Assembly: GCF_030732985.1 (NCBI RefSeq)
Contig: NZ_JASHJX010000001.1
Span: 1 to 64,000 of the forward strand
DNA length: 64,000 nt
DNA from: Nioella sp. MMSF_3534
GTDB lineage: Bacteria; Pseudomonadota; Alphaproteobacteria; Rhodobacterales; Rhodobacteraceae
Direction of reading: 5' to 3'
In this document: positions 44,165-53,516 of the stretch, in pieces
How positions within the stretch are numbered: the first letter of the stretch is position 1
Layout: each line of letters starts with the position of its first letter
Notes under the pieces: model-generated
The model's database searches: none
The model's input: the letters and a program-made list of their open reading frames with translations, nothing else
What the model was told of the DNA's origin: nothing
Program-made: the position numbers and the translations under genes

Positions 44165-46780
44165 TCAGTAAAGCCCGCCGGAGGTCAGTTCGCCGAAGCC
44201 CGTGCCAAGCGGCACACGCGCGGTTCCGCCGGTCGAGGTTTCAACGGTACTGTCCGTAGGCGGCAACGGATCGCCGTCGACGATTTCCCCGCCGCCGGTG
44301 CCCGGTTCCTGACCGCGTGCGAACATCGGCAGGTTAGACCCCATGCCAAAGCCGCCATCGACAATGGACAGCATGCCGAAGAACGGCTCTTCCCCGTCGC
44401 GGAAATACTCCATCACCACATCGGGGCCGGACGCGCCGGATTCGAGACGCTGGCCGGAATAACGGTCGATCGGGTAGAAATGCCCCCCCGGCGGCACTTC
44501 GAATTCGCCCCCGCCATACTCGGCAATCGCCTCGCGCATGAATTGCGCAAAGACCGGCCCGCACATACCGCCGCCCGAGGCCCCCCGTCCAAGGCTGCGC
44601 GGCGTGTCGAAGCCGATATAGCAGCCCGCAACGATGGTGTTGGAAAAGCCCACGAACCACACATCGCGCGCGTCGTTGGTGGTGCCGGTCTTGCCAGCCA
44701 GCGGCACGCCGAGCCCGGCATTGCCGACACTGCCCGCCGCCGTACCGCGCTGAACCACGCCGCGCATCATCGAGGTGATCTGATAGGCGGTGATCGCGTC
44801 AATGACTCTCTCTCGGTTCGACACGATCCGGGGCGCGCGACCGCTTTCCAGATCGCTCAGCAGACAGTCCTGACAGATGCGCTGATCATGGCGATAGACG
44901 GTCGCGCCGAACCGGTCCTGCACCCGGTCAACCAACGTCGGCTCCACCCGCTCGCCGCCATTGGCGAACATCGCATAGGCCGCAACGACCCGGTAAAGCG
45001 TGGTTTCCTGCGAGCCGAGAGAGTTGGCCAGATAGGGCTGCAATTCATCATAGACGCCGAAGCGTTCCGCATAGCGGGCGACGGTCTCCATCCCGATATC
45101 CTGCGCCAGACGCACGGTCATCAGGTTGCGCGACCGTTCGATCCCTGTGCGCAGCGGCGCGGGGCCGTAGAATTCGTTCGAGGCATTGGTGGGCCGCCAG
45201 ATGCCCTCGCCCGTATCGACCTCGATCGGGGCGTCGATGACGATGGTGTTGGGGCTGTAGCCGGTATCAAGCGCGGTCGCATAGACGAAAGGCTTGAAGA
45301 CAGACCCCGGCTGGCGCGTCGCCTGCGTGGCGCGGTTGAAGCTGGAATACTGGTAGGAAAAGCCCCCCTGCATCGCCAGAACCCGGCCGGTGTTCACATC
45401 CATCGCCATGAATCCGCCCTGAACCTCGGGGATCTGTCGCAGGGTCCAGCGGATGAAACTTCCATCGCTGTCGCTGGTCATGGCGCGCACATGGATGACG
45501 TCGCCCACATCCAGCAGGTCTCCGGCATTTCGCGCGGTATCGCCCCGGTTGCCATCGGCGTCCACGGGCCGGGCCCAGGTCACATCCTCCGGCGGAATCC
45601 AGTGGCCATCCTCGTCATCCTCGATGCCTTCGATACCGATCCGGGCATGGGTGTTGCCCACCTCCAGCACCACGGCGGCATGCCAGCCGTCGATATCGCG
45701 GGGGAAGGTCACATCGGCCAGCAGATCGCGCCAGCCTTCACCCTCTGCCTCTGCCAACAGGTCCGGATCAATCGTCGCCAGCGGGTCGCGCCACAGGCCC
45801 CGGTCGCGGTCATAGCGTTCCAGCGCCCGGCGCAGGGCCTGCGCAGCGGCGTCCTGCAGGCTTTCATCCATGGTGGCGCGCACCGTATAGCCGCCGGACA
45901 GGAAGCCTTCGGTGCCGAAATCACGGCTCAGCTGGCGGCGGATTTCGTCGGAGAAATAGTCACGAGACGGCAGCTGCGCCCGGAAGGGTTCGATATGGCC
46001 GCCCTGCACGGTTTCCAGCGGCATGGCCTGCGCGGCCTCCATCTCTTCCAGCGAGAGATAGCCGTTTTCATACATCTCGCGCAGCACGTAGTTGCGGCGG
46101 CTGATGGCGCGGTCATAGTTGCGCACCGGATGCAGCGCCGTGCCCCCCGATTGCGGCAGCGCCGCCAGATAGGCGGCCTGTTCGGGGCGCAGATCGACCA
46201 GGTCGGAGTTGAAATAGGTCTGGGCCGCTGCCGCCACACCGAAAGAGCGCTGACCAAGCTCGATCTCGTTGAGATAAAGCTCCATAATCCGTTCCTTGGA
46301 CAGCGTCTGCTCGATCCGCGCGGCAAGGATGATCTCGCGGATCTTGCGTTCGATCCGGCGCGAGCCGTCGAGCAGGAAGTTCTTCACCACCTGCTGCGTG
46401 ATCGTGGAGGCCCCGCGCACATCCCGGCCCCGCGACCGGATCGCCTCGACCACCGCAGCCCCGATGGCGCGGGGGTCATAGCCGGAATGTTCGAAGAAAT
46501 TGCGGTCCTCAGCGCTGACGAAAGCATGCACGACGACCGGCGGAATCTCATCATAGGAGGCATAGATCCGGCGTTCGGCGGCAAATTCATCCATGATCTC
46601 GCCGTCGCGGTTGTAGATCCGGCTGATCGTGGCGGGCGAATACTGTTGCAGCGTCTGGTAATCGGGCAGGTCGCGGGTGAAGGAAAAGATCACGCCCCCC
46701 GCAATCAGCGCGCCCATCACGAGCCCATTGGTCACGAGGCTGAAAATTGCCCCCAAAAAGGAAAAAATGAATCGGATCAT
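44165..46780 (-). CDS. mrcA: Penicillin-binding protein 1A (transglycosylase/transpeptidase)
   Basis: A class A penicillin-binding protein, 871 residues, that polymerises and cross-links peptidoglycan. A membrane helix at about 10-32 is followed by the GT51 domain (FVSAEDRNFFEHSGYDPRAIG with catalytic Glu, then RGASTITQQVVKNFLL). The C-terminal transpeptidase has SVFK as SxxK and KTGTT as the KTG box. An OB-like insert (about residues 320-420) lies between the two, as in Gram-negative PBP1A. The last 50 residues form a disordered tail. The gene diverges from a methyltransferase; prfB follows 87 bases downstream. Confidence 0.94.
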   Translation of the reverse strand: MIRFIFSFLGAIFSLVTNGLVMGALIAGGVIFSFTRDLPDYQTLQQYSPATISRIYNRDGEIMDEFAAERRIYASYDEIPPVVVHAFVSAEDRNFFEHSGYDPRAIGAAVVEAIRSRGRDVRGASTITQQVVKNFLLDGSRRIERKIREIILAARIEQTLSKERIMELYLNEIELGQRSFGVAAAAQTYFNSDLVDLRPEQAAYLAALPQSGGTALHPVRNYDRAISRRNYVLREMYENGYLSLEEMEAAQAMPLETVQGGHIEPFRAQLPSRDYFSDEIRRQLSRDFGTEGFLSGGYTVRATMDESLQDAAAQALRRALERYDRDRGLWRDPLATIDPDLLAEAEGEGWRDLLADVTFPRDIDGWHAAVVLEVGNTHARIGIEGIEDDEDGHWIPPEDVTWARPVDADGNRGDTARNAGDLLDVGDVIHVRAMTSDSDGSFIRWTLRQIPEVQGGFMAMDVNTGRVLAMQGGFSYQYSSFNRATQATRQPGSVFKPFVYATALDTGYSPNTIVIDAPIEVDTGEGIWRPTNASNEFYGPAPLRTGIERSRNLMTVRLAQDIGMETVARYAERFGVYDELQPYLANSLGSQETTLYRVVAAYAMFANGGERVEPTLVDRVQDRFGATVYRHDQRICQDCLLSDLESGRAPRIVSNRERVIDAITAYQITSMMRGVVQRGTAAGSVGNAGLGVPLAGKTGTTNDARDVWFVGFSNTIVAGCYIGFDTPRSLGRGASGGGMCGPVFAQFMREAIAEYGGGEFEVPPGGHFYPIDRYSGQRLESGASGPDVVMEYFRDGEEPFFGMLSIVDGGFGMGSNLPMFARGQEPGTGGGEIVDGDPLPPTDSTVETSTGGTARVPLGTGFGELTSGGLY

Positions 46781-46910
46781 GCCCGCGACTCCTGTGGCGC
46801 CTTCGCCTTATAGGCCGCGCGGCAGGGGGGGTCAAAAGCAACGCCACGAAAGCGGCGGGAATTCGCGCCTCAAGGGTTTTCCGAAAATGTGTTGTGCAGC
46901 AGGATAAGGC

Positions 46911-47516
46911 ATGGACTTCAACGCCATCCTTCCCGCCTATGACCGCGTGGCCGACCACTGGGCCGAAACGCGCAACACGTCCCTGTTCGAGGTCGGCGCT
47001 TTGACGGCGGCCCTGGACGGTCAGAGGGACGCGACGGTGCTTGATCTGGGCTGCGGGTCGGGGATGCCGATTGCGGCATGGTTCACGGATCAGGGCTGTG
47101 CCGTGACGGGTGTGGATGGGTCAAAGCATATGCTGGACCATTTCCGGGGCAATCTTCCCGACGCAAGAGCGGTTCTCGCCGATATGCGCGGACTGTCACT
47201 GGGCCAGCAATTTGACGTGATCGTCGCGTGGGACAGTTTCTTTCACCTGTCGAAGCCCGATCAACGCACCATGTTCCCGGTCTTCGCAGCCCATGCCGCC
47301 CCCGGCGCGCGGCTTTTGCTGACAACCGGCCCCGAGGATAGCGAAGCCATGGGCAAGGTCGGACCGGAACCGGTGATCCATGCCAGCCTGTCGCCAGACG
47401 CCTACCGTGCGCTTTTGGCCGCGCATGGGTTCGAGGTGCTGTGGTTCCGCCCGGAGGACGCGGAATTCCACGGCCATTCCGTCTGGCTGGCTCAGCGGTC
47501 GGGCGGGATCGCGTAG
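46911..47516 (+). CDS. Class I SAM-dependent methyltransferase
   Basis: A 201-residue cytoplasmic methyltransferase. The glycine-rich SAM loop VLDLGCGSGMPIAAW is at about 43-57, followed by the acidic VTGVDGSKHML and a motif II-like FDVIVAWDSFFHL near 99. The C-terminal half is short and lacks a recognisable substrate domain. The substrate is unknown. The 3' end overlaps the convergent thioesterase gene by 25 bases. No Shine-Dalgarno other than AGGATAAGGC is visible before the ATG. Confidence 0.82.
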   Translation: MDFNAILPAYDRVADHWAETRNTSLFEVGALTAALDGQRDATVLDLGCGSGMPIAAWFTDQGCAVTGVDGSKHMLDHFRGNLPDARAVLADMRGLSLGQQFDVIVAWDSFFHLSKPDQRTMFPVFAAHAAPGARLLLTTGPEDSEAMGKVGPEPVIHASLSPDAYRALLAAHGFEVLWFRPEDAEFHGHSVWLAQRSGGIA

Positions 47517-47914
47517 GTCATCGAGGCGCGGGCGACCGGGGCCTCCATGCCTTCGGACCGGATCAGGCAATCGCCCACGGCCAGTGTCTTGCCCAGTTTC
47601 AGCAACCGGCAATCGCATAGAAGGTCGGCAGCGGCGGCAGGTTTGCGCATGAAATCCATCGAAATATTGGTGGTGACCGCAAGTGCCTTGGGACCGACCA
47701 TCGCTAGCACCGCCAGATAGATCGACACATCGGCCAGCGCGAACATCGACGGCCCGGATACGGTGCCGCCGGGACGCAGGTGCCGCTCATCGACCTTGAG
47801 CCGCACGAGGATGCCCATCTCCTGCACCTCTTCGATGGTGAAGTCGTCTGCAACTTGCGCGAATTCCGTTTGCAGGAACGCGGATAGCGCGGATTTGTCC
47901 ATGGCCAGTCCCAT
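47492..47914 (-). CDS. PaaI-family hotdog thioesterase
   Basis: A 140-residue hotdog-fold acyl-CoA thioesterase. Recognisable are LRPGGTVSGPSMFALADV (about 52-69), the conserved Asp in the active-site helix, and TTNISMDFMRKPAAAADL. The ATG at 47914 is selected because GGGAGGAGGGG precedes it by about two to ten bases; a longer frame exists but has no site. Such enzymes remove acyl groups from CoA, possibly those produced by the divergent enoyl-CoA hydratase gene 65 bases away. Confidence 0.85.
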   Translation of the reverse strand: MGLAMDKSALSAFLQTEFAQVADDFTIEEVQEMGILVRLKVDERHLRPGGTVSGPSMFALADVSIYLAVLAMVGPKALAVTTNISMDFMRKPAAAADLLCDCRLLKLGKTLAVGDCLIRSEGMEAPVARASMTYAIPPDR

Positions 47915-47979
47915 TGCCCCTCCTCCCTCTTTCGGCCTAGCATTCGGCGTCTTGTATGCAATTGGCAAGGGAGGGCCAG

Positions 47980-48789
47980 ATGTCGGACGCTACGTCACAG
48001 GATATTCTTATCCGCGAGGACCTTGGCCCCATCACCCGGCTGACGCTGAACATGCCCGGCGCGCTGAATGCGCTGTCGGACGCGATGCTGGCGCGGCTGA
48101 AAGCGGAATTCACCGATCTGATGGGGTCGGAGACGCAGCGCGTTGTGGTGCTGCGCGGCACAGGAAAGGCGTTCTGCGCGGGCCATGATCTGAAGGAAAT
48201 GCGCGCCAAGCGGCAGGCCCCCGACAAGGGCGCGGCGGCCCTGCGCGACCTCTTCAATCGTTGTGGAGAGATCATGCAGATGATCCCCCGCCTTCCGCAA
48301 CCGGTGATTGCACAGGTCCACGGTATTGCCACGGCGGCGGGCTGCCAGCTGGTGGCGTCCTGCGATATGGCCGTTGCCGCAGATGACACCCGCTTCGGGG
48401 TGAACGGCGTCAATATCGGGCTCTTTTGTTCAACGCCCATGGTGGCTCTGTCCCGCAACATCCCGCGCAAACAGGCGATGGAGATGCTGACCACGGGCCG
48501 GTTCATCAGCGCCAACCGGGCCGAGGCGCTTGGGCTGATCAACCGATCGGTCCATGCGGACCGGCTGGAGGATGAGGTGATGGACATGGCGCAGACCGTG
48601 GCCGAAAAGCTTGGCAGCGCGGTCAGGATCGGCAAGCGCGCCTTCTACGATCAGATCCAGATGAGCCTCGCCCAAGCCTATGACTACACCGGCGCGGTGA
48701 TGGTGGAAAACATGCTGGATGACGACACCGCCGAGGGGATCAACGCGTTCATCGAAAAGCGGGCACCGGACTGGACACAGCCGGGCTGA
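47980..48789 (+). CDS. Enoyl-CoA hydratase/isomerase family protein (ECHDC3-like)
   Basis: A 269-residue crotonase-fold protein. The oxyanion-hole segments FCAGHDLKEM (about 67-76) and GIATAAGCQLVASCD (about 113-127) are clear. The pattern after it (FGVNGVNIGLFCSTPMVALSR) is that of the ECHDC3 subgroup, where the second catalytic glutamate of classical hydratases is absent. Hydratase activity is therefore uncertain; other CoA-ester reactions are possible. GGGAGGG precedes the ATG at 47980. It diverges from a thioesterase and converges on an MFS gene. Confidence 0.87.
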   Translation: MSDATSQDILIREDLGPITRLTLNMPGALNALSDAMLARLKAEFTDLMGSETQRVVVLRGTGKAFCAGHDLKEMRAKRQAPDKGAAALRDLFNRCGEIMQMIPRLPQPVIAQVHGIATAAGCQLVASCDMAVAADDTRFGVNGVNIGLFCSTPMVALSRNIPRKQAMEMLTTGRFISANRAEALGLINRSVHADRLEDEVMDMAQTVAEKLGSAVRIGKRAFYDQIQMSLAQAYDYTGAVMVENMLDDDTAEGINAFIEKRAPDWTQPG

Positions 48790-48791
48790 GA

Positions 48792-49982
48792 TCACCCCAA
48801 TCGCCTTAGCAGGATGGCCAGCATCCCAAGGCTGGCCATCAGAACCAGAAGCGAGAGGCCAAGCAGGCCGGGCACACCGAACCCTTCCAGCATGAAGGCC
48901 CCCAGAACCGGGGCAACTGCCCCTGCCATAATGGCAGGGATCTGGATCGTGCCCGCAATGGCGCCATAGCCCGCCGGTCCCATGACCTCGGAGATCAGCA
49001 CCGGGCGCAGGATGGTCATGACCCCGATTGCGCCGCCCTGAATGGTGGTGAACGCAAAAATCAGCCAGGGCTGCACCCCCGCCAGAAACAGCGCCAGCGT
49101 GCCCGCGACCATGGCCAGAAAGGTGATGCGGGTGGCTGCCGCGGTGCCGATCCGCGCCTCGTATCGCATCAGGACCAGTCGTCCGGCCACCTGAGCGGGT
49201 CCGACGGTAGAGGCCGCGAACACCGCCAGCGGCTGGTTGGCACCCTGTTCAACGAAGATCGGCACGGCATATTGGATCAGCATCCAGTGATTGAGCGAGA
49301 CAAGCGACAGGACGACCGCCAGAATCCAGAAGCTGACTGTGCGCAAAGCCCGTCCCAACGCCCCCCTGTCAGAATCTTTCGTATCGGGCGCGCCTTCGAC
49401 CCGGCGCAGCATCCGTCCCGCGATGGCGAAGAGTGGCACCAGGCCGAATACCATCACCCCCGCCGCCACCCAGACCGCCCCACGCCAGCCGACTGAGGCG
49501 CTGAGCGTCGCGCCCGCCGGAAAGGCCAGAGTCGATGCAAAGCCCGCGACCAGCGTGACCCGCACAATCGCCGCCCGCGCATGTGGGCCCAAGCGGCGGA
49601 TCAGGAAGGCAAAACAGGTTTCATAGAGCGTGACGGACTGGGCAAGCCCGATCAGGGCCCATGCGGCCAGATACACCGTCGGCGTCTGACTGAGCGCCAG
49701 CACAACCAACGCCCCGGCCCCGATCAGCGCGCCAGCCACCATCGCCTCGGGCCCTTTGCCAAGGTCCACCAGCCGTCCGGCGAACGGGGCCAGCACTGCG
49801 GCGATCACGATGGACAGGAACGGCCCGGTGGCCAGCAAGGCCCGGTCCCAGCCAAGATCGGCCTCCCAGCTCAGGATGAGGGCGGCAAAGATGTAGTAGA
49901 GGCAGGCGTAGCTGAGCGTCTGACCGACCGCCAGCATCCAGACCGCCGGGCCGCGTGCGGCCTGATCTGGCCGCACCCCCAT
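48792..49982 (-). CDS. MFS transporter
   Basis: A 396-residue membrane transporter with twelve helices (first VWMLAVGQTLSYACLYYIFAALIL). The loop after helix 2 reads PFAGRLVDLGKGPEAMV, the modified motif A. The start codon ATG at 49982 follows one base after the TAG of the upstream carboxypeptidase gene (TAG-C-ATG), giving translational coupling. A longer frame would run into that gene and is rejected. Substrate unknown. Its stop lies two bases from that of the enoyl-CoA hydratase on the other strand. Confidence 0.85.
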   Translation of the reverse strand: MGVRPDQAARGPAVWMLAVGQTLSYACLYYIFAALILSWEADLGWDRALLATGPFLSIVIAAVLAPFAGRLVDLGKGPEAMVAGALIGAGALVVLALSQTPTVYLAAWALIGLAQSVTLYETCFAFLIRRLGPHARAAIVRVTLVAGFASTLAFPAGATLSASVGWRGAVWVAAGVMVFGLVPLFAIAGRMLRRVEGAPDTKDSDRGALGRALRTVSFWILAVVLSLVSLNHWMLIQYAVPIFVEQGANQPLAVFAASTVGPAQVAGRLVLMRYEARIGTAAATRITFLAMVAGTLALFLAGVQPWLIFAFTTIQGGAIGVMTILRPVLISEVMGPAGYGAIAGTIQIPAIMAGAVAPVLGAFMLEGFGVPGLLGLSLLVLMASLGMLAILLRRLG

Positions 49983-49983
49983 G

Positions 49984-51456
49984 CTAAACCCCGTAAATCG
50001 CGCCGAACTTGGCGTCGAGATGATCGAGAAGCGGCGCTTCGCTGACCGGTGCGCGCGCGGCGCGTTCCACCACTTCGCGCGGCTCGTAAAGCCCGCCATG
50101 GGTTTGCAGGTTCTGCGCCATCCAGCCGGTTGCGCCGCTCAGGTCGCCCTTTGCCATCTGCGCATCCACGTTCGGAAGATCGTTGCGCAGCGTCTGGAAC
50201 AGGCAGCCCGCATAGACATTGCCAAGCGTGTAGGTCGGGAAATAGCCGAAGAGCCCCACCGACCAATGCACATCCTGCAACATCCCGTTCGAGGGTTTGT
50301 CGACTGCCACACCGAAATCGGCGGCAAAGCGGTCATTCCAGGCGGTTTCCAGATCGGCCACTTGCAGATCGCCTGTGATCAACGCCCGCTCCAGATCGAA
50401 GCGCAGCAGGATATGCAGGTTGTAGTGGACCTCGTCGGCCTCGGTGCGGATATAGCCCGACTGCACCCGATTCACAGCTGCATGGAAGGCATCGGCATCG
50501 GTGACGTTCAGATCGCCAAAGGTCTCGGTCATCTTGCCGAAAAGCCAGCCGGTGAAGGCACGGCTGCGGCCCATCTGGTTCTCATAGGAGCGGCTCTGGC
50601 TTTCATGCACGCCCATGGACACGCCGCCGCCGAGGATGGTCAGCAGGTAGGCATCGTCAATGCTGAGCTCATAACAGGCATGGCCGACCTCGTGGATGGT
50701 GGAATAGAGACAGCCGAAGGGCTCCGTTTCATCCACCCGCGTGGTGATCCGCACATCCCGGCCAGAGCCGGAGCTGAACGGATGCACCGCCTTGTCGATG
50801 CGGCCATGGGTGAAGTCATAGCCGAAGGCCTGCGCCAGTTCTGCGGACAGCGCCAGTTGCGCGGCTTCCGGGAAATGACCTTTCAACGGCTCCGGGTCGA
50901 AGCCCGAGGACAGGACACGCCCGCGCAGATCGACCAGACGGGGGCGCATTCGGGAAAAGAGCGCCTCCAGCTCGGCACCGGTAATCCCCGGCTCATAATC
51001 CTGCAAGAGCGCATCATAGGGATCGGCGTCCCCTGCGATGGCGGCGGCCTCCTCGCGCCGCAGACGCAGGATTTCGGCCAGCGTCGGCAGGAAGGCCGCC
51101 ACATCTTCATTCGCCCGCGCCTCGGCCCAGATGCCCTGCGCGCGCGAGGTGGCCTTGGCAAGTGCCTTTGCCAGATCGGCGGGCACCTTGGTGGCGCGGT
51201 CGTATTCGCGGCGGATCAGACGCAAATTGGCGCGACCCACGTCATCGGAGGCCTCTGCCCGGTCCAGCCAGTCGCCCACGCGCGGATCGGTGCGGCGGGC
51301 ATGGAGCACGCTTTCCATCGCCGCCATTTCCTCGGACCGCTGATCGGCGGCCCCGCGGGGCATCATCGTTTCCTGATCCCAACCCAGGCGGCCCATCACT
51401 TCGGACAGGGCCTGCGTGTCTTTCTGGTAGGCGATCAGATCGTCATAGGCGGACAT
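49984..51456 (-). CDS. Carboxypeptidase M32
   Basis: A 490-residue cytoplasmic metallocarboxypeptidase of family M32 (thermostable carboxypeptidase type). The active site reads STIHEVGHACYE, with a HESQSRSYEN glutamate segment further on and the DXRxT-like DVRITTRVDE motif upstream. The C-terminal half is helical (GYIRTEADEVHYNLHILLRFDLE). It is followed directly by an MFS transporter gene and preceded by ctaA, both on the same strand, with one-base spacings; a peptide-scavenging link to the transporter is possible. Confidence 0.94.
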   Translation of the reverse strand: MSAYDDLIAYQKDTQALSEVMGRLGWDQETMMPRGAADQRSEEMAAMESVLHARRTDPRVGDWLDRAEASDDVGRANLRLIRREYDRATKVPADLAKALAKATSRAQGIWAEARANEDVAAFLPTLAEILRLRREEAAAIAGDADPYDALLQDYEPGITGAELEALFSRMRPRLVDLRGRVLSSGFDPEPLKGHFPEAAQLALSAELAQAFGYDFTHGRIDKAVHPFSSGSGRDVRITTRVDETEPFGCLYSTIHEVGHACYELSIDDAYLLTILGGGVSMGVHESQSRSYENQMGRSRAFTGWLFGKMTETFGDLNVTDADAFHAAVNRVQSGYIRTEADEVHYNLHILLRFDLERALITGDLQVADLETAWNDRFAADFGVAVDKPSNGMLQDVHWSVGLFGYFPTYTLGNVYAGCLFQTLRNDLPNVDAQMAKGDLSGATGWMAQNLQTHGGLYEPREVVERAARAPVSEAPLLDHLDAKFGAIYGV

Positions 51457-51457
51457 G

Positions 51458-52591
51458 TCAGGCCCCTCTCACGGATTGGGCATGGGGATGCATCGCGGTA
51501 AAGCGCGCGCGCAGGATCAGCACGATGGTCACGACCGCGCCCAACTGGTGCAGCAGCGCCAGCGCAAGCGGCGAGGAATGCATGACCGTGACAATCCCCA
51601 GCACCGCCTGAACGAAGATCATCGCCGCTGCCACCTGCGCCGCGCCCCTGACGCTGCGATTGGCGGATTTGCGCGCCGCCATCAGGATACCGATCGCCAT
51701 CAGCACCAGCACATAACCCACGATCCGGTGGATGAACTGAACGGTGCCTGCGTTCTCGAAAAGGTTCCGCCAGACAGGCTCGATCTGCCACATATCGGGC
51801 GGAAAGAAACCGCCTGACATGAGCGGCCAATCAGGGAACATGCGGCCCGCGTCAATGCCCGCGACCAGCGCCCCAAGAAGGATCTGGACAAAGGACAGAT
51901 GCAACAGCCCCGTCACCATTCCCTTGATCTTGCGGTCCATATTGCGGCGGGCCTGCATCAGCTCCGCCTCGTCACGCATCAGGCGCAGCACATACCAGGC
52001 AATGAGCGCGAGGATCAGGAAGGCCAGCCCCAGATGCGTCGCCAGCCGGTAGGAGGCGACGTCGAGCATCCCTTCCTGCAACCCGGAATGTACCATCCAC
52101 CAGCCTATGGCCCCCTGAGCGCCGCCAAGCGCGCCAAGCAGCAGGAAGCGTCCGGTCCATCCTGTTGGCATCCGTTTCGTCGCCAGCATGAAGGCAAAGC
52201 CAAGCGCCCAGACAAGGCCAATGGTCCGGCCAAGTTGCCGGTGGCCCCATTCCCACCAGTAGATGTACTGGAACTCGGCCAGGCTCATGCCCGCGTTTTG
52301 CAGCCGGTATTCGTCGGTCTGCTGATAGGCTTCGAATTCCGCTTGCCAGTCAGCCTCGTTCAGGGGCGGCACCGCGCCCGAGATCGGGGCCCATTCGGTG
52401 ATGGAGAGGCCTGAGTCGGTCAGACGGGTCAACCCGCCCACGGCGATCATCACCACGACCATCGCGAAAAGCACCATCAGCCAGATCCGCGCAAAGCCGC
52501 GCCCCCTGCCCCGACCCGCCGTCAAAGCGCCCGGCGTCGCGGCGGGTTTCTGGGTTTCGGTGACCTCTTCGAAGATACTGCGTCCGCTCAT
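51458..52591 (-). CDS. ctaA: Heme A synthase (COX15/CtaA type 2)
   Basis: Converts heme O to heme A for cytochrome aa3 oxidase in the inner membrane. From the ATG at 52591 it has 377 residues and about eight membrane helices in two similar halves. Conserved histidines are visible in EWGHRQLGR, ATHLGLAF, QFIHRIVGY and LLHQLGAVV. The N-terminal 35 residues are a soluble extension typical of alphaproteobacterial COX15. An ATG at 52606 would add five residues. The M32 carboxypeptidase ATG follows two bases after the stop-side neighbour, in the same direction. Confidence 0.94.
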   Translation of the reverse strand: MSGRSIFEEVTETQKPAATPGALTAGRGRGRGFARIWLMVLFAMVVVMIAVGGLTRLTDSGLSITEWAPISGAVPPLNEADWQAEFEAYQQTDEYRLQNAGMSLAEFQYIYWWEWGHRQLGRTIGLVWALGFAFMLATKRMPTGWTGRFLLLGALGGAQGAIGWWMVHSGLQEGMLDVASYRLATHLGLAFLILALIAWYVLRLMRDEAELMQARRNMDRKIKGMVTGLLHLSFVQILLGALVAGIDAGRMFPDWPLMSGGFFPPDMWQIEPVWRNLFENAGTVQFIHRIVGYVLVLMAIGILMAARKSANRSVRGAAQVAAAMIFVQAVLGIVTVMHSSPLALALLHQLGAVVTIVLILRARFTAMHPHAQSVRGA

Positions 52592-52671
52592 GCCTCGGGC
52601 TCCCATTTCCGTCCCGCCAGACCTAGCCCCGCCCCACGGGAGGATCAAGCGCCACGGCAATGCGTCGCGGG

Positions 52672-53427
52672 TCAGCCGCGTTCTTTCCAGCGCACCATCT
52701 GGCGCAGCACACCATGCAGGGTCTGCACATCGGCGCGCGTGAGCGGCAGGCGCGACCACATGTTGCGCAGGTTCAGGCGCATGCTGTCGGCCTTGGCTTC
52801 GGGAAAGAAGAACCCGGCCTCACCCAAGCGCTCCTCGAAATGGTCGCCCAGTTTCTCCACCTCCAGCCCGGTGGCGAACTCGGTCCCGGCCAGTTCCATC
52901 ACTTCGGCCACGATCTCTTCCGTCGCGCGGCGCCATTCATAGGCGGTCAGCAAAACGCATTGACCAAGATTGAGCGAGGCAAAATCGGGGTTCACGGGGA
53001 CCGAGATGATCGCATTCGCCTGCACGATATCTTCATTTTCCAGCCCCGCCCGTTCGGGACCGAACAGCACCCCCACCTTGCCGCCCTCCGCATGGATCGC
53101 ACGGGCCTGTTCCATCGCGCGTTCGGGAGTGACAATCGGTTTCGTCAGGCCCCGTTGCCGGGCCGTGGTCGCAAAGACATAGGTGCAATCGCGCAAGGCT
53201 TCTGCCGTGGTCTGGAACAGCCCCGCATTGTCCAGCAGCCGCCCCGCCCCGCTGGCCAGCGCTACGGCGCGTTCATTGGGCCAGCCATCGCGGGGGGCGA
53301 TCACCCGCATATGATCCAGCCCAAAATTCCACATCGCCCGCGCGGCGGCACCGATGTTTTCGCCCATCTGCGGGCGGACGAGGATGAAGGCGGGTTGGGG
53401 ATGCTTGGCTTCCATGGGCTGCCGCAT
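52672..53427 (-). CDS. trmJ: TrmJ-like tRNA/rRNA 2'-O-methyltransferase (SPOUT)
   Basis: A 251-residue SPOUT-fold methyltransferase of the TrmH family. The N-terminal FILVRPQMGENIGAAARAMWNFGL matches TrmJ, and the knot region shows VGVLFGPERAGLENEDI and SLNLGQCVLLTAYEW. By family it would methylate the ribose at tRNA position 32. The C-terminal 60 residues (LTRADVQTLHGVLRQMVRWKERG) form the extra helical domain. The start is uncertain: ATG at 53427 or 53415; neither has a good ribosome-binding site. It diverges from the ThiE-like gene. Confidence 0.88.
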   Translation of the reverse strand: MRQPMEAKHPQPAFILVRPQMGENIGAAARAMWNFGLDHMRVIAPRDGWPNERAVALASGAGRLLDNAGLFQTTAEALRDCTYVFATTARQRGLTKPIVTPERAMEQARAIHAEGGKVGVLFGPERAGLENEDIVQANAIISVPVNPDFASLNLGQCVLLTAYEWRRATEEIVAEVMELAGTEFATGLEVEKLGDHFEERLGEAGFFFPEAKADSMRLNLRNMWSRLPLTRADVQTLHGVLRQMVRWKERG

Positions 53428-53516
53428 AAATCCGGGTGGGCCGCGATGCAAGCGCCCCATTGTTCCCGGCGCGGCGACCGGCTATCACCGCGCCAGAAAA
53501 GACGAAGGATATTCCC

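Noticed and set aside
43046-46813. A 1255-codon open frame on the plus strand opposite prfB and the PBP1A gene
   Set aside because: It runs across two certain genes and their gap, has low-complexity composition, and shows no ribosome-binding site or domain. It is a composition artefact.
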